The position numbers and the translations under genes are program-made. Shown in pieces: positions 1-7,536 of a DNA stretch of 13,155 nt. The notes beneath the pieces are model-generated. The model was not told the origin of the DNA. It searched no databases and saw only the letters and a program-made list of their open reading frames with translations. Every line of letters begins with the position of its first letter. The stretch's first letter is position 1. Source of the DNA: Patescibacteria group bacterium (GTDB lineage Bacteria > Patescibacteriota > Dojkabacteria > SC72 > T1SED10-24); the NCBI GenBank assembly GCA_007136035.1, contig SLHS01000072.1, positions 1 to 13,155 on the forward strand, in the 5' to 3' direction.

Positions 1-2
1 TA

Positions 3-377
3 GATAGACTTGAGTTTATAGAATTCAATGATTATGAATTAGAGGAAAAAGCTATTATAGGGAAATACTATATTTTTCCAAAGGTCCTACAGTATGCTGG
101 GCTCAAAAAAGAAGAACTTATAATTGAAGATGAAGCCTGGGGAGATTTAATCAAGGCCTTTGGAAAAGAACAAGGAGTCAGAAGATTAGAAAAAAATTTA
201 CAAAAAGTTGCTAGAGAAGTACTAAAGGAAATAGTTATGAAAAAAACAGTTTCTGTAAAGATTAACAAGGAAAATGTTGATAAGTATGCAAAACTTGCTC
301 TACCTGAAATAGAAAAAGTTAGAAGTATTGATTATACTTTGGCTAAAGAACCGAAATCCCAAAAAGAGAGTAAATAG
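3..377 (+). CDS. Lon-type AAA+ ATPase, 3' end only, no protease domain
   Basis: The frame is open from the window edge to a TAG stop, giving the last 124 residues of a protein whose start lies outside. It begins DRLEFIEF, matching the end of the Lon AAA+ core (usually DRMEVI), and continues through the alpha-helical lid, including GLKKEELIIEDEA and the arginine-finger-region motif GVRRLEK (typically GVRNLER). In bacterial Lon this lid leads, after about 30 residues, into a 200-residue peptidase domain with a Ser-Lys dyad. Here the chain ends about 40 residues after the lid with a polar tail (KEPKSQKESK). The DNA beyond is occupied by an opposing gene, so a frameshifted peptidase is not hidden there. 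It may be an unfoldase or chaperone, or a Lon whose peptidase is encoded elsewhere. The family call is firm; the function is inferred. Confidence 0.8.
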   Translation, partial: DRLEFIEFNDYELEEKAIIGKYYIFPKVLQYAGLKKEELIIEDEAWGDLIKAFGKEQGVRRLEKNLQKVAREVLKEIVMKKTVSVKINKENVDKYAKLALPEIEKVRSIDYTLAKEPKSQKESK

Positions 378-1461
378 TTTCAAAGAATTTTTTCTCAAAA
401 TCATCAGCTGGTATATCTTTGTTATTTAATACTACTCTAGATTTTGTCCCATAACCTGAAAACGCTCTCTTCAACTCAAGAGCACAATACTTCTTGGAGT
501 CATTGGATTCAAATACCACCTTAACTTTTTCTTTATCAAGATGATATATTACAAAAGCTATATCAAAATCTTTACAAATATTAAAAGGTATTCGCCCCCT
601 AATATCCAAGTTCGAAGAATCAACATCCATAATTAGTGCAACCTTAGACCAAATAACTCTATTTTCTTTATCAATCCTTATATTATCAAAAACTTTTTTT
701 TGAAGCTGAAAATTTTCATAATCCTTTGAATAGTACAAACCACGAGTCGCCTTATTAAAATCTGCCCCATATTTTATAAATTTGCTAACCAAGAGCCAAC
801 CATCATTACTACCATTTTCCAAAAGCCTGTACTTTGAAATAACTCCTTGCAAAAGAGTATTCAAAATATCTTCAGAAAGTGAGCTGGAAAAAGCCTTAGC
901 AAATTCATAAACTACTTCACTGTAGCTTTTTTCGTTATTTAACAAAAACTTGAATTTAGCAAAATTTACTTCCTTTCTACTTAAAGCTACGACTGTTGTA
1001 TTTGCAAAAATCTTTTGAAAATCTTCATCCAAACTATCCAAATCGTTTAGACCTACTGAAAAGACCATATCAAAAGAACTACCTCCAGATATAAGTTCTA
1101 CATTATCAAAATTAAACATTTCATCTTTAGGTGTAATTACAAAATTCAGTTTTTTACTATCCTCATCTTTCTTACAAATAACTTTTTCAATATTACCTAC
1201 ACTATAATCAACACTTACAACATAGTCCTGAGAGGCTGGGCTTTGAACTATAGAAAAACCCTTCTCTTTAAACATGTTATTAATGGGGGTCCTAGGAGTT
1301 TTAGGGCACAATATCTGTACACTCTTTTGCTTCTTCGAACAAACATTAGCTAAAGCTATTATCGATGTAGCCTTATCTACAGTATTAATATTTGGGCTAA
1401 AAATGATTACAGAATTTGCTTTCCTAAATTCAACAATAGCCTTTGTTAAGTCCTCAAACAT
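343..1461 (-). CDS. DHH/DHHA1-family (NrnA-like) protein with lost catalytic motifs
   Basis: A 372-residue protein with the overall layout of NrnA-type DHH phosphoesterases, which degrade oligoribonucleotides and pAp. Support comes from the N-terminal strand plus motif-I region (residues 18-36), a YVVSVDYS strand (80-87), the helical middle with KYGADFNKATRGLY (230-243), and a DHHA1-like C-terminus (KVKVVFES to KRAFSGYGT, 312-339). The catalytic residues are gone. The motif normally written HxxPDGDAxGS reads SPNINTVDKATS, the DHH position lies in FVITPKDEMF (107-116), the later Asp motif reads GVISKY (206-211), and GGGGH reads SGYGT (335-339). It lies 15 nt after infB, where rbfA and nrnA often sit, and ends inside the opposing lon-like gene. 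There is no Shine-Dalgarno before the ATG. A non-catalytic, perhaps RNA-binding, role is plausible. Family assignment is by motif reading only. Confidence 0.6.
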   Translation of the reverse strand: MFEDLTKAIVEFRKANSVIIFSPNINTVDKATSIIALANVCSKKQKSVQILCPKTPRTPINNMFKEKGFSIVQSPASQDYVVSVDYSVGNIEKVICKKDEDSKKLNFVITPKDEMFNFDNVELISGGSSFDMVFSVGLNDLDSLDEDFQKIFANTTVVALSRKEVNFAKFKFLLNNEKSYSEVVYEFAKAFSSSLSEDILNTLLQGVISKYRLLENGSNDGWLLVSKFIKYGADFNKATRGLYYSKDYENFQLQKKVFDNIRIDKENRVIWSKVALIMDVDSSNLDIRGRIPFNICKDFDIAFVIYHLDKEKVKVVFESNDSKKYCALELKRAFSGYGTKSRVVLNNKDIPADDFEKKFFETIYSLFGISVL

Positions 1462-1476
1462 AAAAACAAGATCTAC

Positions 1477-3090
1477 TTATTTTAAAATCGTAAAACAATA
1501 GAGAGTATCTCCTACCTCTACGTTTGGGACAGATTTTGCTAAAACTACGCCAAATTCACTACCCTTAGAGCCTTCTTTAATATCCTTTTTGTTATGCTTC
1601 ATAGAAGTTATTTTTCCTTCTCCTATAATATCATCTTCTCGGACGATATAAGCCTTTTCTCCTCTCCTTACAACACCCTCCATACCCTTACAACCAATCA
1701 CTTGAGTTCCATCAGACAAAACAAATACTTCCCTAACCTCAGCATTACCTATTTCTTCTTCTACATCTTCTGGTGTAACAAGTGCCTTAACTGCATCTTC
1801 TATTTCATCAATGAGCTTATAGATTATATCGTAAGTCTTTACAAAAACTTTATTTTTCTTAGCCAAATCTTCAACACCTTTTTCAAAAGAAACCTCGAAT
1901 CCTAACACTACCGCTTTTGCCACAGAAGCGAGTTCTACCTCCCTTGTAGTTATATTACCTATTCCAGTACCAATTACTTTAACATTCACACCCTCAACGG
2001 AAATCTTTTCAACAGATTTCTTAATAGCCTCCAAAGAACCTTCAGATGAACTTTTGATAAAAACTCTAAACTCTTTTTCTTCACTCTCTTCCTTTTCCTC
2101 ATCAAAAAAATCTGCTAGCATCTCTTCTTGCCCTATCTCTTCAGATTCTGCAACCTCTTCCTCTTCTTCAACTTCCTGCTCTTCCTCTTCTGGTTCAGTT
2201 TTAAATAGCTCTTTAGCCAAATCCTCATCTTTGTGACTAAAACAATAAACTTCCTTACCAAGATTTACTGTTTTAGAAATACCAATAACTTTACCTCCAA
2301 ACCCTTTAGACAAATTCTCCATGTTAGAATTTTCTTCTGTTAAAAAAGCTTTTATTTTTTCAAAATAAATTTCATCTTCCATTTGATACACAAACCAACT
2401 ACCAACAACAAATTCTCCCTCAACAACAACAAAGGTCACAACATTACCTCTAAATTTATCCTTAACTGATTCCAACACAAAACCTTTCCCTTTTGTACCC
2501 TCAGACAAATCTATTCCTTTTTTAAACCCTTCAACTTCAACAACAAGATTTATCATATCCAAAAGCTCCGACACTCCCTCTCCCGTTTTAGCAGAAACTT
2601 CTATTATTGGTATATTACCACCCATACCTTCTACCAAAAGCCCCCTTGTAGACAAATCTCTTTTTATTTTAGAAATATTTTCTTTTCCTAAATCTGTTTT
2701 TGTTACAACAACTATTGGTTTGACAGAAGAATTTTTAATTATTTCTATTGATTCCACAGTTTGTGGTTTTACTCCATCGTCTGCTGCCACTATTAGTAAA
2801 ACAATATCTGCTATACTACCTCCCCTGAGCCTCATTAAATCAAAAGCCTCATGACCTGGAGTATCTATGAAGGTTATCAAACCTTCCTTGTCTTTATCTG
2901 GTTTGATAGTAAAAACAGAAATCTTTTGAGTAATCCCACCAGCCTCTTTAGCCTGAACCCTAGATTCACGGATATTATCAAGCAAAGTCGTTTTACCATG
3001 ATCAACATGACCTAATATTGAAACAACAGGTACTTGTTCTTGATTCCCTTTTTCTTTTGCCTTTTTTTGTTTTTTACTCATTCTACTCAC
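1477..3090 (-). CDS. infB: Translation initiation factor IF-2
   Basis: This GTPase places fMet-tRNA on the 30S subunit and drives subunit joining. The 537-residue chain has a basic tail of about 20 residues, then the G domain: G1 GHVDHGKT (27-34), GGITQKI (51-57), G3 DTPGH (76-80), G4 TKTD (130-133; usually NKxD) and G5 SAK (166-168). Domain II follows, then domain III (FIKSSSEGSLEAI, 344-356) and the fMet-tRNA-binding domain IV, including NAEVREVF (449-456). The long IF2_N region of many bacteria is missing. An acidic low-complexity segment, about half Glu/Asp, fills residues 288-340 between domains II and III. The longest reading starts at GTG (3088-3090); an ATG three codons on (3079-3081) is an equal candidate, and neither has a good Shine-Dalgarno. 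It lies 19 nt after nusA in the same operon. Confidence 0.95.
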   Translation of the reverse strand: MSRMSKKQKKAKEKGNQEQVPVVSILGHVDHGKTTLLDNIRESRVQAKEAGGITQKISVFTIKPDKDKEGLITFIDTPGHEAFDLMRLRGGSIADIVLLIVAADDGVKPQTVESIEIIKNSSVKPIVVVTKTDLGKENISKIKRDLSTRGLLVEGMGGNIPIIEVSAKTGEGVSELLDMINLVVEVEGFKKGIDLSEGTKGKGFVLESVKDKFRGNVVTFVVVEGEFVVGSWFVYQMEDEIYFEKIKAFLTEENSNMENLSKGFGGKVIGISKTVNLGKEVYCFSHKDEDLAKELFKTEPEEEEQEVEEEEEVAESEEIGQEEMLADFFDEEKEESEEKEFRVFIKSSSEGSLEAIKKSVEKISVEGVNVKVIGTGIGNITTREVELASVAKAVVLGFEVSFEKGVEDLAKKNKVFVKTYDIIYKLIDEIEDAVKALVTPEDVEEEIGNAEVREVFVLSDGTQVIGCKGMEGVVRRGEKAYIVREDDIIGEGKITSMKHNKKDIKEGSKGSEFGVVLAKSVPNVEVGDTLYCFTILK

Positions 3091-3109
3091 TTAATTTATC
3101 ATTAATTAA

Positions 3110-4171
3110 TTACTCTGGCTCTGCAACTTTTTCTACATTTTCGGGTCCTTCAACCTGAATCTTCATGCCTGTTAGCTTGGCAGCTAAACGAACATTCTGA
3201 CCCTCCTTGCCTATTGCAAGAGACAACTGATCTTCATCTACTTTCACAATAGCCATATCATCATCTTTAATCTTTACACTATTAATTTTAGCTGGGCTTA
3301 GAGCATTCTCTACAAATTTCTTCAATTCATCATCCCATTCAATAATATCAATCCTTTCTTCACCTAGTTCACCCATTATGTTAGCTATTCTAATCCCTCT
3401 TTGACCAACACAAGAACCGATAGGATCAACTCCTTCTTGATTTGAGCTAACAGCTATCTTGCTTCTAGAACCTGCTTCCCTTGCCACACCTTTTATTTCA
3501 ATCACACCAGATGATATTTCAGGAACTTCCATTTCAAACAGAGCCTCTAAAAATTTAGGATCTGCCCTAGAAATTATTAAGTCTCTGCCACTGGAAGTCT
3601 CAGCAATATCCTTAAGTAATACTTTATATCTCTCCCCAATTCTGTAAAACTCACCGGGGATGCTCTCTTCAAGAGGCATATATGCATTAGCCTTACCTAT
3701 TTCAAAAACTGCTCTATCTCTCTGCATTCTCTGCATTAGCGCTGTAAACACCTCTCCTACTTTTCCACTAAACTCCTCCAATATTGCTTCTTTTTCAGCC
3801 TCATTGATGCTTTGATGAATTACTTGCTTTGCAGCTTGAGCAGCAATTCGACCTAACTCTTCTGAAGGCATTTCTATTTCTACAGTTTCACCTTCTTTTA
3901 CGCTTGGATCTATTTTTTGCGCTTCAGTCTTATTTATTTCACATTCCTTATCCTTAACTTTCTTCACCACTTTCTTTCTTGCGATCATTTTGAACTTTCC
4001 CTCTTGTCTATCCAATTCAACATCAAGACAATGCTCCTCAGGAATCTCAAATTCCTTACGATAAGCGTGAAGAATAGCTGACTCTAGGGTACTATAGATT
4101 TTTTCTGGATCCAAACCCCTTTCAGAACAAATCTGATTTATTGCTACAACAAATTCCGTTAAAACAGCCAT
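3110..4171 (-). CDS. nusA: Transcription elongation/termination factor NusA
   Basis: NusA binds RNA polymerase and nascent RNA and modulates pausing, termination and antitermination. The 353-residue protein shows the N-terminal polymerase-binding domain (residues 1-130, with RIAAQAAKQVIHQ at its end), an S1 domain (about 131-200, ending GRDLIISRA), then KH1 and KH2. KH1 is recognised by VDPIGSCVGQRG followed by RI, with the GELGEERIDIIEW signature; KH2 has LAIGKEGQNVRLAAKLTG. There is no acidic-repeat C-terminus, which is normal outside Proteobacteria. It is the first gene of the nusA-infB-DHH unit. The usual upstream neighbour rimP is absent, since the dnaJ terminator lies directly upstream. 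ATG start; the weak GAAAG just before it is not a convincing ribosome-binding site, and a -10-like box sits very close. Confidence 0.96.
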   Translation of the reverse strand: MAVLTEFVVAINQICSERGLDPEKIYSTLESAILHAYRKEFEIPEEHCLDVELDRQEGKFKMIARKKVVKKVKDKECEINKTEAQKIDPSVKEGETVEIEMPSEELGRIAAQAAKQVIHQSINEAEKEAILEEFSGKVGEVFTALMQRMQRDRAVFEIGKANAYMPLEESIPGEFYRIGERYKVLLKDIAETSSGRDLIISRADPKFLEALFEMEVPEISSGVIEIKGVAREAGSRSKIAVSSNQEGVDPIGSCVGQRGIRIANIMGELGEERIDIIEWDDELKKFVENALSPAKINSVKIKDDDMAIVKVDEDQLSLAIGKEGQNVRLAAKLTGMKIQVEGPENVEKVAEPE

Positions 4172-4181
4172 TGTCTTTCTA

Positions 4182-4187
4182 ATTTTA
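4182..4187 (-). promoter_or_regulatory. Possible -10 box of the nusA operon
   Basis: On the minus strand TAAAAT ends 10 nt before the nusA ATG. Standard spacing would put transcription start near 4175, leaving a leader of about 4 nt. No good -35 hexamer lies 16-18 nt upstream because the dnaJ terminator occupies that space, so this is tentative. Its support is the position between a terminator and the next gene on the same strand. Confidence 0.35.
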
Positions 4188-4193
4188 GAATTT

Positions 4194-4220
4194 AAATAAA
4201 AAGGGTGAGTAAACCCACCC
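4194..4220 (-). terminator. Rho-independent terminator of dnaJ
   Basis: Read on the minus strand, GGGTGGG pairs with CTCACCC (one G-T pair) around a TTTA loop, giving a 7-bp GC-rich stem at 4220-4203. TTTTTATTT follows directly (4202-4194). It lies about 50 nt after the dnaJ stop and about 30 nt before nusA, so it separates dnaJ from the nusA operon. There is no T-run on the plus-strand side, so it works in one direction only. Confidence 0.85.
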
Positions 4221-4271
4221 CAATCTCAAAATGCAAAATATCTTTATCTTCGTCTGGATTATAACACAAAA

Positions 4272-5357
4272 TTATTTTTTTCTCAGCTCTTCCCAAAGTT
4301 TTCTTTCTTTTCGTGAAATTCTCTTAGGTACTTCTATGTCAAGTTGTACATAATGATCTCCTCTACGAGAAGGATGAGCAACCACAGGTGCACCCTTCCT
4401 TTTTATTTTGAAAATAGTTCCCGACTCTGTACCACCAGGAACTTTTAATTTCACATCCCCCCAAACAGTTTTTACTGAAATGACATCTCCCAAAACAGCT
4501 GTTGGTATATCTATGGGTTGTCTGGAATAGATATCATCACCTCTTCTCTCAAAAATCTCATGAGGTTCAACAATTATTTCAACATAAAGATCTCCTGGCT
4601 GTCCCTCACCAACTGGATGATTACCTCCACCACCAAATCTTAAAATCATACCGTCATATGCTCCTGCTGGTATTTTTATTTTTACATCCTCCTGAGTTGC
4701 TTTTACACCACGACCCTTACATTCTTCGCATAAACTTTCAGCTACTTTTCCTTTGCCACCACAGTCAGGACAATCCGAAATAAATGACATTCTACCCAAA
4801 AAACTATCCTGCGTTCTTTTTACTTGACCTACACCTTCACATGTATCACAATTTTTACGTTTTCCGCTTTTACTACCAGTACCTGAACATTTCTTACAAG
4901 ATTCATTTCTCTTGACATTTATCTTTACTTCTTGATCCTTCATAGAATCCATAAAGTTCATTTTTATTTGATACTTTAGATCATCTCCACGCTGAGTTCT
5001 TCTTGACCTTCCTCCTCTAGACCTAGAAGTAAAACCACCTCCAAAAAACTGGTCAAATATATCTCCCATATCAAAAGGGATATCACCAAAACCACTAAAA
5101 TCTTGGTAACCTGCACCACCACCAGGAGAAAAACCCTGTGTACCAGCATGACCATATTGATCATAAGCTGCTCTCTTTTTTTCATCAGAAAGGGTCTCGT
5201 AAGCCTCCTGAACTTCCTTAAATTTTGCACTAGAATCCTCAGATTTATTATGATCCGGATGATATTTTCTAGCAAGTTTTTTGTAAGCTTTTTTTATGTC
5301 TTGAGTGCTAGCATCTTTACTAACTCCAAGCACATCGTAATAATCCTTTTTTTCCAT
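4272..5357 (-). CDS. dnaJ: Chaperone DnaJ (type I Hsp40)
   Basis: DnaJ is the co-chaperone that delivers unfolded clients to DnaK and stimulates its ATPase. The 361-residue protein has a J domain (1-70) with HPD at 33-35, a Gly/Phe-rich linker (about 72-110), and four zinc-binding CxxCxGxG repeats: CKKCSGTG (154), CDTCEGVG (170), CPDCGGKG (196) and CEECKGRG (210). Two C-terminal client-binding beta domains follow. Length is typical. The frame is open for another 44 codons upstream, but the chosen ATG (5355-5357) begins MEKKDYYDVLGV, the canonical DnaJ start, and the upstream residues resemble nothing. It is monocistronic, with its own promoter and terminator. dnaK, grpE and hrcA are not in the window, and no CIRCE operator is seen. 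Confidence 0.96.
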   Translation of the reverse strand: MEKKDYYDVLGVSKDASTQDIKKAYKKLARKYHPDHNKSEDSSAKFKEVQEAYETLSDEKKRAAYDQYGHAGTQGFSPGGGAGYQDFSGFGDIPFDMGDIFDQFFGGGFTSRSRGGRSRRTQRGDDLKYQIKMNFMDSMKDQEVKINVKRNESCKKCSGTGSKSGKRKNCDTCEGVGQVKRTQDSFLGRMSFISDCPDCGGKGKVAESLCEECKGRGVKATQEDVKIKIPAGAYDGMILRFGGGGNHPVGEGQPGDLYVEIIVEPHEIFERRGDDIYSRQPIDIPTAVLGDVISVKTVWGDVKLKVPGGTESGTIFKIKRKGAPVVAHPSRRGDHYVQLDIEVPKRISRKERKLWEELRKK

Positions 5358-5364
5358 AAGGGGT

Positions 5365-5394
5365 ATTTTAGCAAACCAAAGGCATAGTTGCCAA
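5365..5394 (-). promoter_or_regulatory. dnaJ promoter, likely leaderless
   Basis: On the minus strand a -35 box TTGGCA (5394-5389) is followed after 18 nt by a -10 box TAAAAT (5370-5365). The last -10 base lies 8 nt from the ATG at 5357, so the predicted start site is about 5358, giving almost no 5' leader. The bases between (ACCCCTT) contain no Shine-Dalgarno. Placement is by consensus matching only. Confidence 0.55.
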
Positions 5395-5422
5395 CACCCT
5401 CTATTTATTAATTCACCCAAAT

Positions 5423-5435
5423 TTGATACTATCAA
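5423..5435. promoter_or_regulatory. 13-bp palindrome over the sortase promoter
   Basis: TTGATA-C-TATCAA is a perfect 6-1-6 inverted repeat ending 3 nt before the sortase ATG. It contains -10-like hexamers on the plus strand (GATACT at 5425-5430 or TACTAT at 5427-5432) that would start transcription at or 2 nt before the ATG. It could be an operator for a small dimeric repressor. It is short and AT-rich, so chance remains possible. Confidence 0.35.
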
Positions 5436-5438
5436 TAC

Positions 5439-6224
5439 ATGAACAAGGGTATATCTGAATGGAATTTTGAAACAAGAGAAAAAAAACAAAAAAGAAGATT
5501 GCTTATCTTACGGTTCAGTCTTTCTGTGGCTCTAGGAATATTAGGGATACTAATAATTTCGTCTCAACTCATCCCTCTTACAAATTCTTTGCTAGAAGGA
5601 AAACGTCTAGAAAGACAGGACGAAAATCTAGCTAAACCATTACCTGAATCTTACAAACAATACATACAAGGAGAATTTGCATATTACAATCCAGGACAAA
5701 GCTATTTTTTGAATCTCACCGACCAAGCACAAAAACAATCTGAAACAATAAATAACGTTTTTGTTAACGAAGAATACAACAAGGATATGTTCATATATAT
5801 TGATTCTGTCGATATCGAAAGGATAAAAATAACTTCCAACGTAGAAAGTTATGATGAAAATGTATATAATAGGTATTTGAAAGATGGTGTTGCTCATTTT
5901 AAAGGCACTCCTTTACCAGGAGATGGAGGGAATTCATTTATCTATGGTCATAGTGCAATTACTAGCTTTTTTAGATCAAATCCTGACTTACCAGAAACTA
6001 TATTCACACGCCTTGAGAATGTAGATATCGGCAATGAGATTAAAATTGAAAGAGATGGTAGAATTCTTTCATATACCGTTCGAAGAAAGCACATAGCAGA
6101 TGCAGAGGATTTTAGTGTACTACAACCATCAAGTCATAGAGAAACAGTAACTCTCATGACTTGCTGGCCAATAGGTATAGGTTCGAAGAGATTAATTGTA
6201 ATAGCAGAATTAAATGAATCTTAA
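5439..6224 (+). CDS. Membrane-anchored sortase family transpeptidase
   Basis: Sortases cut surface proteins at an LPXTG-like signal and attach them to the cell wall or to each other. The 261-residue protein has a basic N-terminus, one membrane helix (about 21-45), a linker of about 65 residues and the catalytic beta-barrel. The triad is visible: His171 in IYGHSAIT, Cys242 in VTLMTCWP and Arg251 in GSKRLIVIAEL. The TLxTC and RL(I/V) signatures are typical, and the class is not assigned. It is the first gene of a plus-strand group, divergent from dnaJ, and its last 11 nt overlap the next gene, indicating coupled translation. An in-frame TGA at 5424 makes ATG 5439 the first possible start. No LPXTG substrate is found in the window. 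Confidence 0.9.
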   Translation: MNKGISEWNFETREKKQKRRLLILRFSLSVALGILGILIISSQLIPLTNSLLEGKRLERQDENLAKPLPESYKQYIQGEFAYYNPGQSYFLNLTDQAQKQSETINNVFVNEEYNKDMFIYIDSVDIERIKITSNVESYDENVYNRYLKDGVAHFKGTPLPGDGGNSFIYGHSAITSFFRSNPDLPETIFTRLENVDIGNEIKIERDGRILSYTVRRKHIADAEDFSVLQPSSHRETVTLMTCWPIGIGSKRLIVIAELNES

Positions 6225-7536
6225 TAATCCAGAATTTGTAAAGAAAATCTTAGTTGGTGTTTTGGCTACATTGGCACTTTTACTAATAATTCTAGTCATA
6301 GTTCTAGCTACAAGAGATGATAGTGAAAACGGTTTAACGGGAGGAAGATCCCCAGAGGAAATAGAATTAACTTATTGGGGACTATGGGAGCCAGAAAATG
6401 TAATAGCTCCAATAATACAGGAATATGAATCTAATAATCCTCACGTAAAAATAAATTACTCTCAAAGACCTTTTACAGCTGATGATTACGAAGCAACACT
6501 GTACACAAGATTAGAGCAAGCAAAAATTGGAGAGTCCCCCGTTGCAGACATTGTTAAAATAAATAATTCTTGGCTCCCAAGATTTGAAGGTCTTTTGACA
6601 CCAATGCCTGAAACCATAATGAGCAGAACAGAGTATGCAGAAACGTTTTACCCTACATGCTTAGAAGATTTTACAGGATCAGATGGACAAATATACGCTA
6701 TCCCTATTGGCATTGATGGTTTAGCTCTTTTTTACAATAAAGAATTGCTTTCTCAAGAGGGTGTTTCTGAACCCCCTAGAGATTGGGATGGTGTAGTAGA
6801 ATTAGCCCAAAGACTTACAAAAAGAGATAACGCTGGTAGAATAACTCAAGCGGGCTTAGCTGTTGGAACAGAGAACAACATCTCTCACTCAGCAGATATA
6901 CTTTCCTTCCTCTTACTACAAAACAACATTGAGGTAGCGACAATGCAAAATAACAACTTAACTGTAGATTTGAGTAGTAGACAGGCAAGGGGTGCTCTGA
7001 CTTTCTATCGAGACTTTACTCGAAGACATGAAGTATGGTCTTCTGACTTACCGTTAGATTTAGACATGTTTTTTAGAGGAGAATTAGCTATGTTCTTTGC
7101 CCCTAGCTGGAGAGTATTCGACATAATAGAAGCGGCACCACATATAGAGTTTGATATTGTTCCAGCACCGAGATTAGAAGCTAATGAACCTATCTATTAC
7201 GCTATGTACTGGGGAGAAGCTGTCTCAATTTCAAGCCCTCATAAAGAGGAAGCTTGGAAATTTGTAAAATTTCTCAGTGAACAAGAAAGCCTACAAAAAC
7301 TTTACGCAAGTAGTTCTAACATTAGAGCTTTTGGACAACCATACCCTAGAGTAGATTTAGCAAACGAAGTTGAAAATTCTCGATATGTTGGTCCGATAAT
7401 AGAGATGGCTCCAGATATGAAAACATGGAAAATGTCTCAAAATCCTACAGTTGAGGAATATATAAATCTTGGAATAGCAGAAAATGATCTTGAAATAGCA
7501 GAACAAAGAATAAATGAATTCTTAAATAATCTCTAA
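6214..7536 (+). CDS. Membrane-anchored extracellular solute-binding protein, family 1
   Basis: A 440-residue protein of the family 1 (maltose-binding-protein-like) periplasmic binding fold, which normally captures sugars for an ABC importer. Seen: the N-terminal strand ELTYWGLWEPEN (51-62), VIAPIIQEYESNNPHVKI after it, YAIPIGIDGLALFYNKELL in the middle, and AMYWGEAVSISSPHKEEAWKFVKFLSE split across the C-terminal lobe. Instead of a lipoprotein signal with lipobox Cys, it has a single membrane helix (about 11-33), so it appears tethered outside the cell by that helix. It overlaps the sortase gene by 11 nt. No ABC permease or ATPase is adjacent, so it may work with a distant importer or as a surface receptor. 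The ligand cannot be read from the sequence. Confidence 0.88.
   Translation: MNLNNPEFVKKILVGVLATLALLLIILVIVLATRDDSENGLTGGRSPEEIELTYWGLWEPENVIAPIIQEYESNNPHVKINYSQRPFTADDYEATLYTRLEQAKIGESPVADIVKINNSWLPRFEGLLTPMPETIMSRTEYAETFYPTCLEDFTGSDGQIYAIPIGIDGLALFYNKELLSQEGVSEPPRDWDGVVELAQRLTKRDNAGRITQAGLAVGTENNISHSADILSFLLLQNNIEVATMQNNNLTVDLSSRQARGALTFYRDFTRRHEVWSSDLPLDLDMFFRGELAMFFAPSWRVFDIIEAAPHIEFDIVPAPRLEANEPIYYAMYWGEAVSISSPHKEEAWKFVKFLSEQESLQKLYASSSNIRAFGQPYPRVDLANEVENSRYVGPIIEMAPDMKTWKMSQNPTVEEYINLGIAENDLEIAEQRINEFLNNL

Noticed and set aside
1274..1501. Plus-strand hydrophobic frame of 75 codons
   Set aside because: It runs antisense to the start of the DHH-like gene and the end of infB, with no initiation signal or family resemblance.
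2054..2236. Plus-strand reading frame rich in serine (60 codons)
   Set aside because: It is the complement of the Glu-rich stretch of infB: GAA/GAG codons read as TTC/CTC and shifted TCT/TCC. It is a composition artefact.
5303..5311. GAGTGCTAG, resembling half of a CIRCE heat-shock operator
   Set aside because: It lies within dnaJ coding sequence and has no TTAGCACTC partner at the required 9-bp distance.
5358..5489. 44-codon N-terminal extension of dnaJ
   Set aside because: The frame stays open, but DnaJ proteins begin directly with the J domain, and the extension would run through the dnaJ promoter and into the sortase start.
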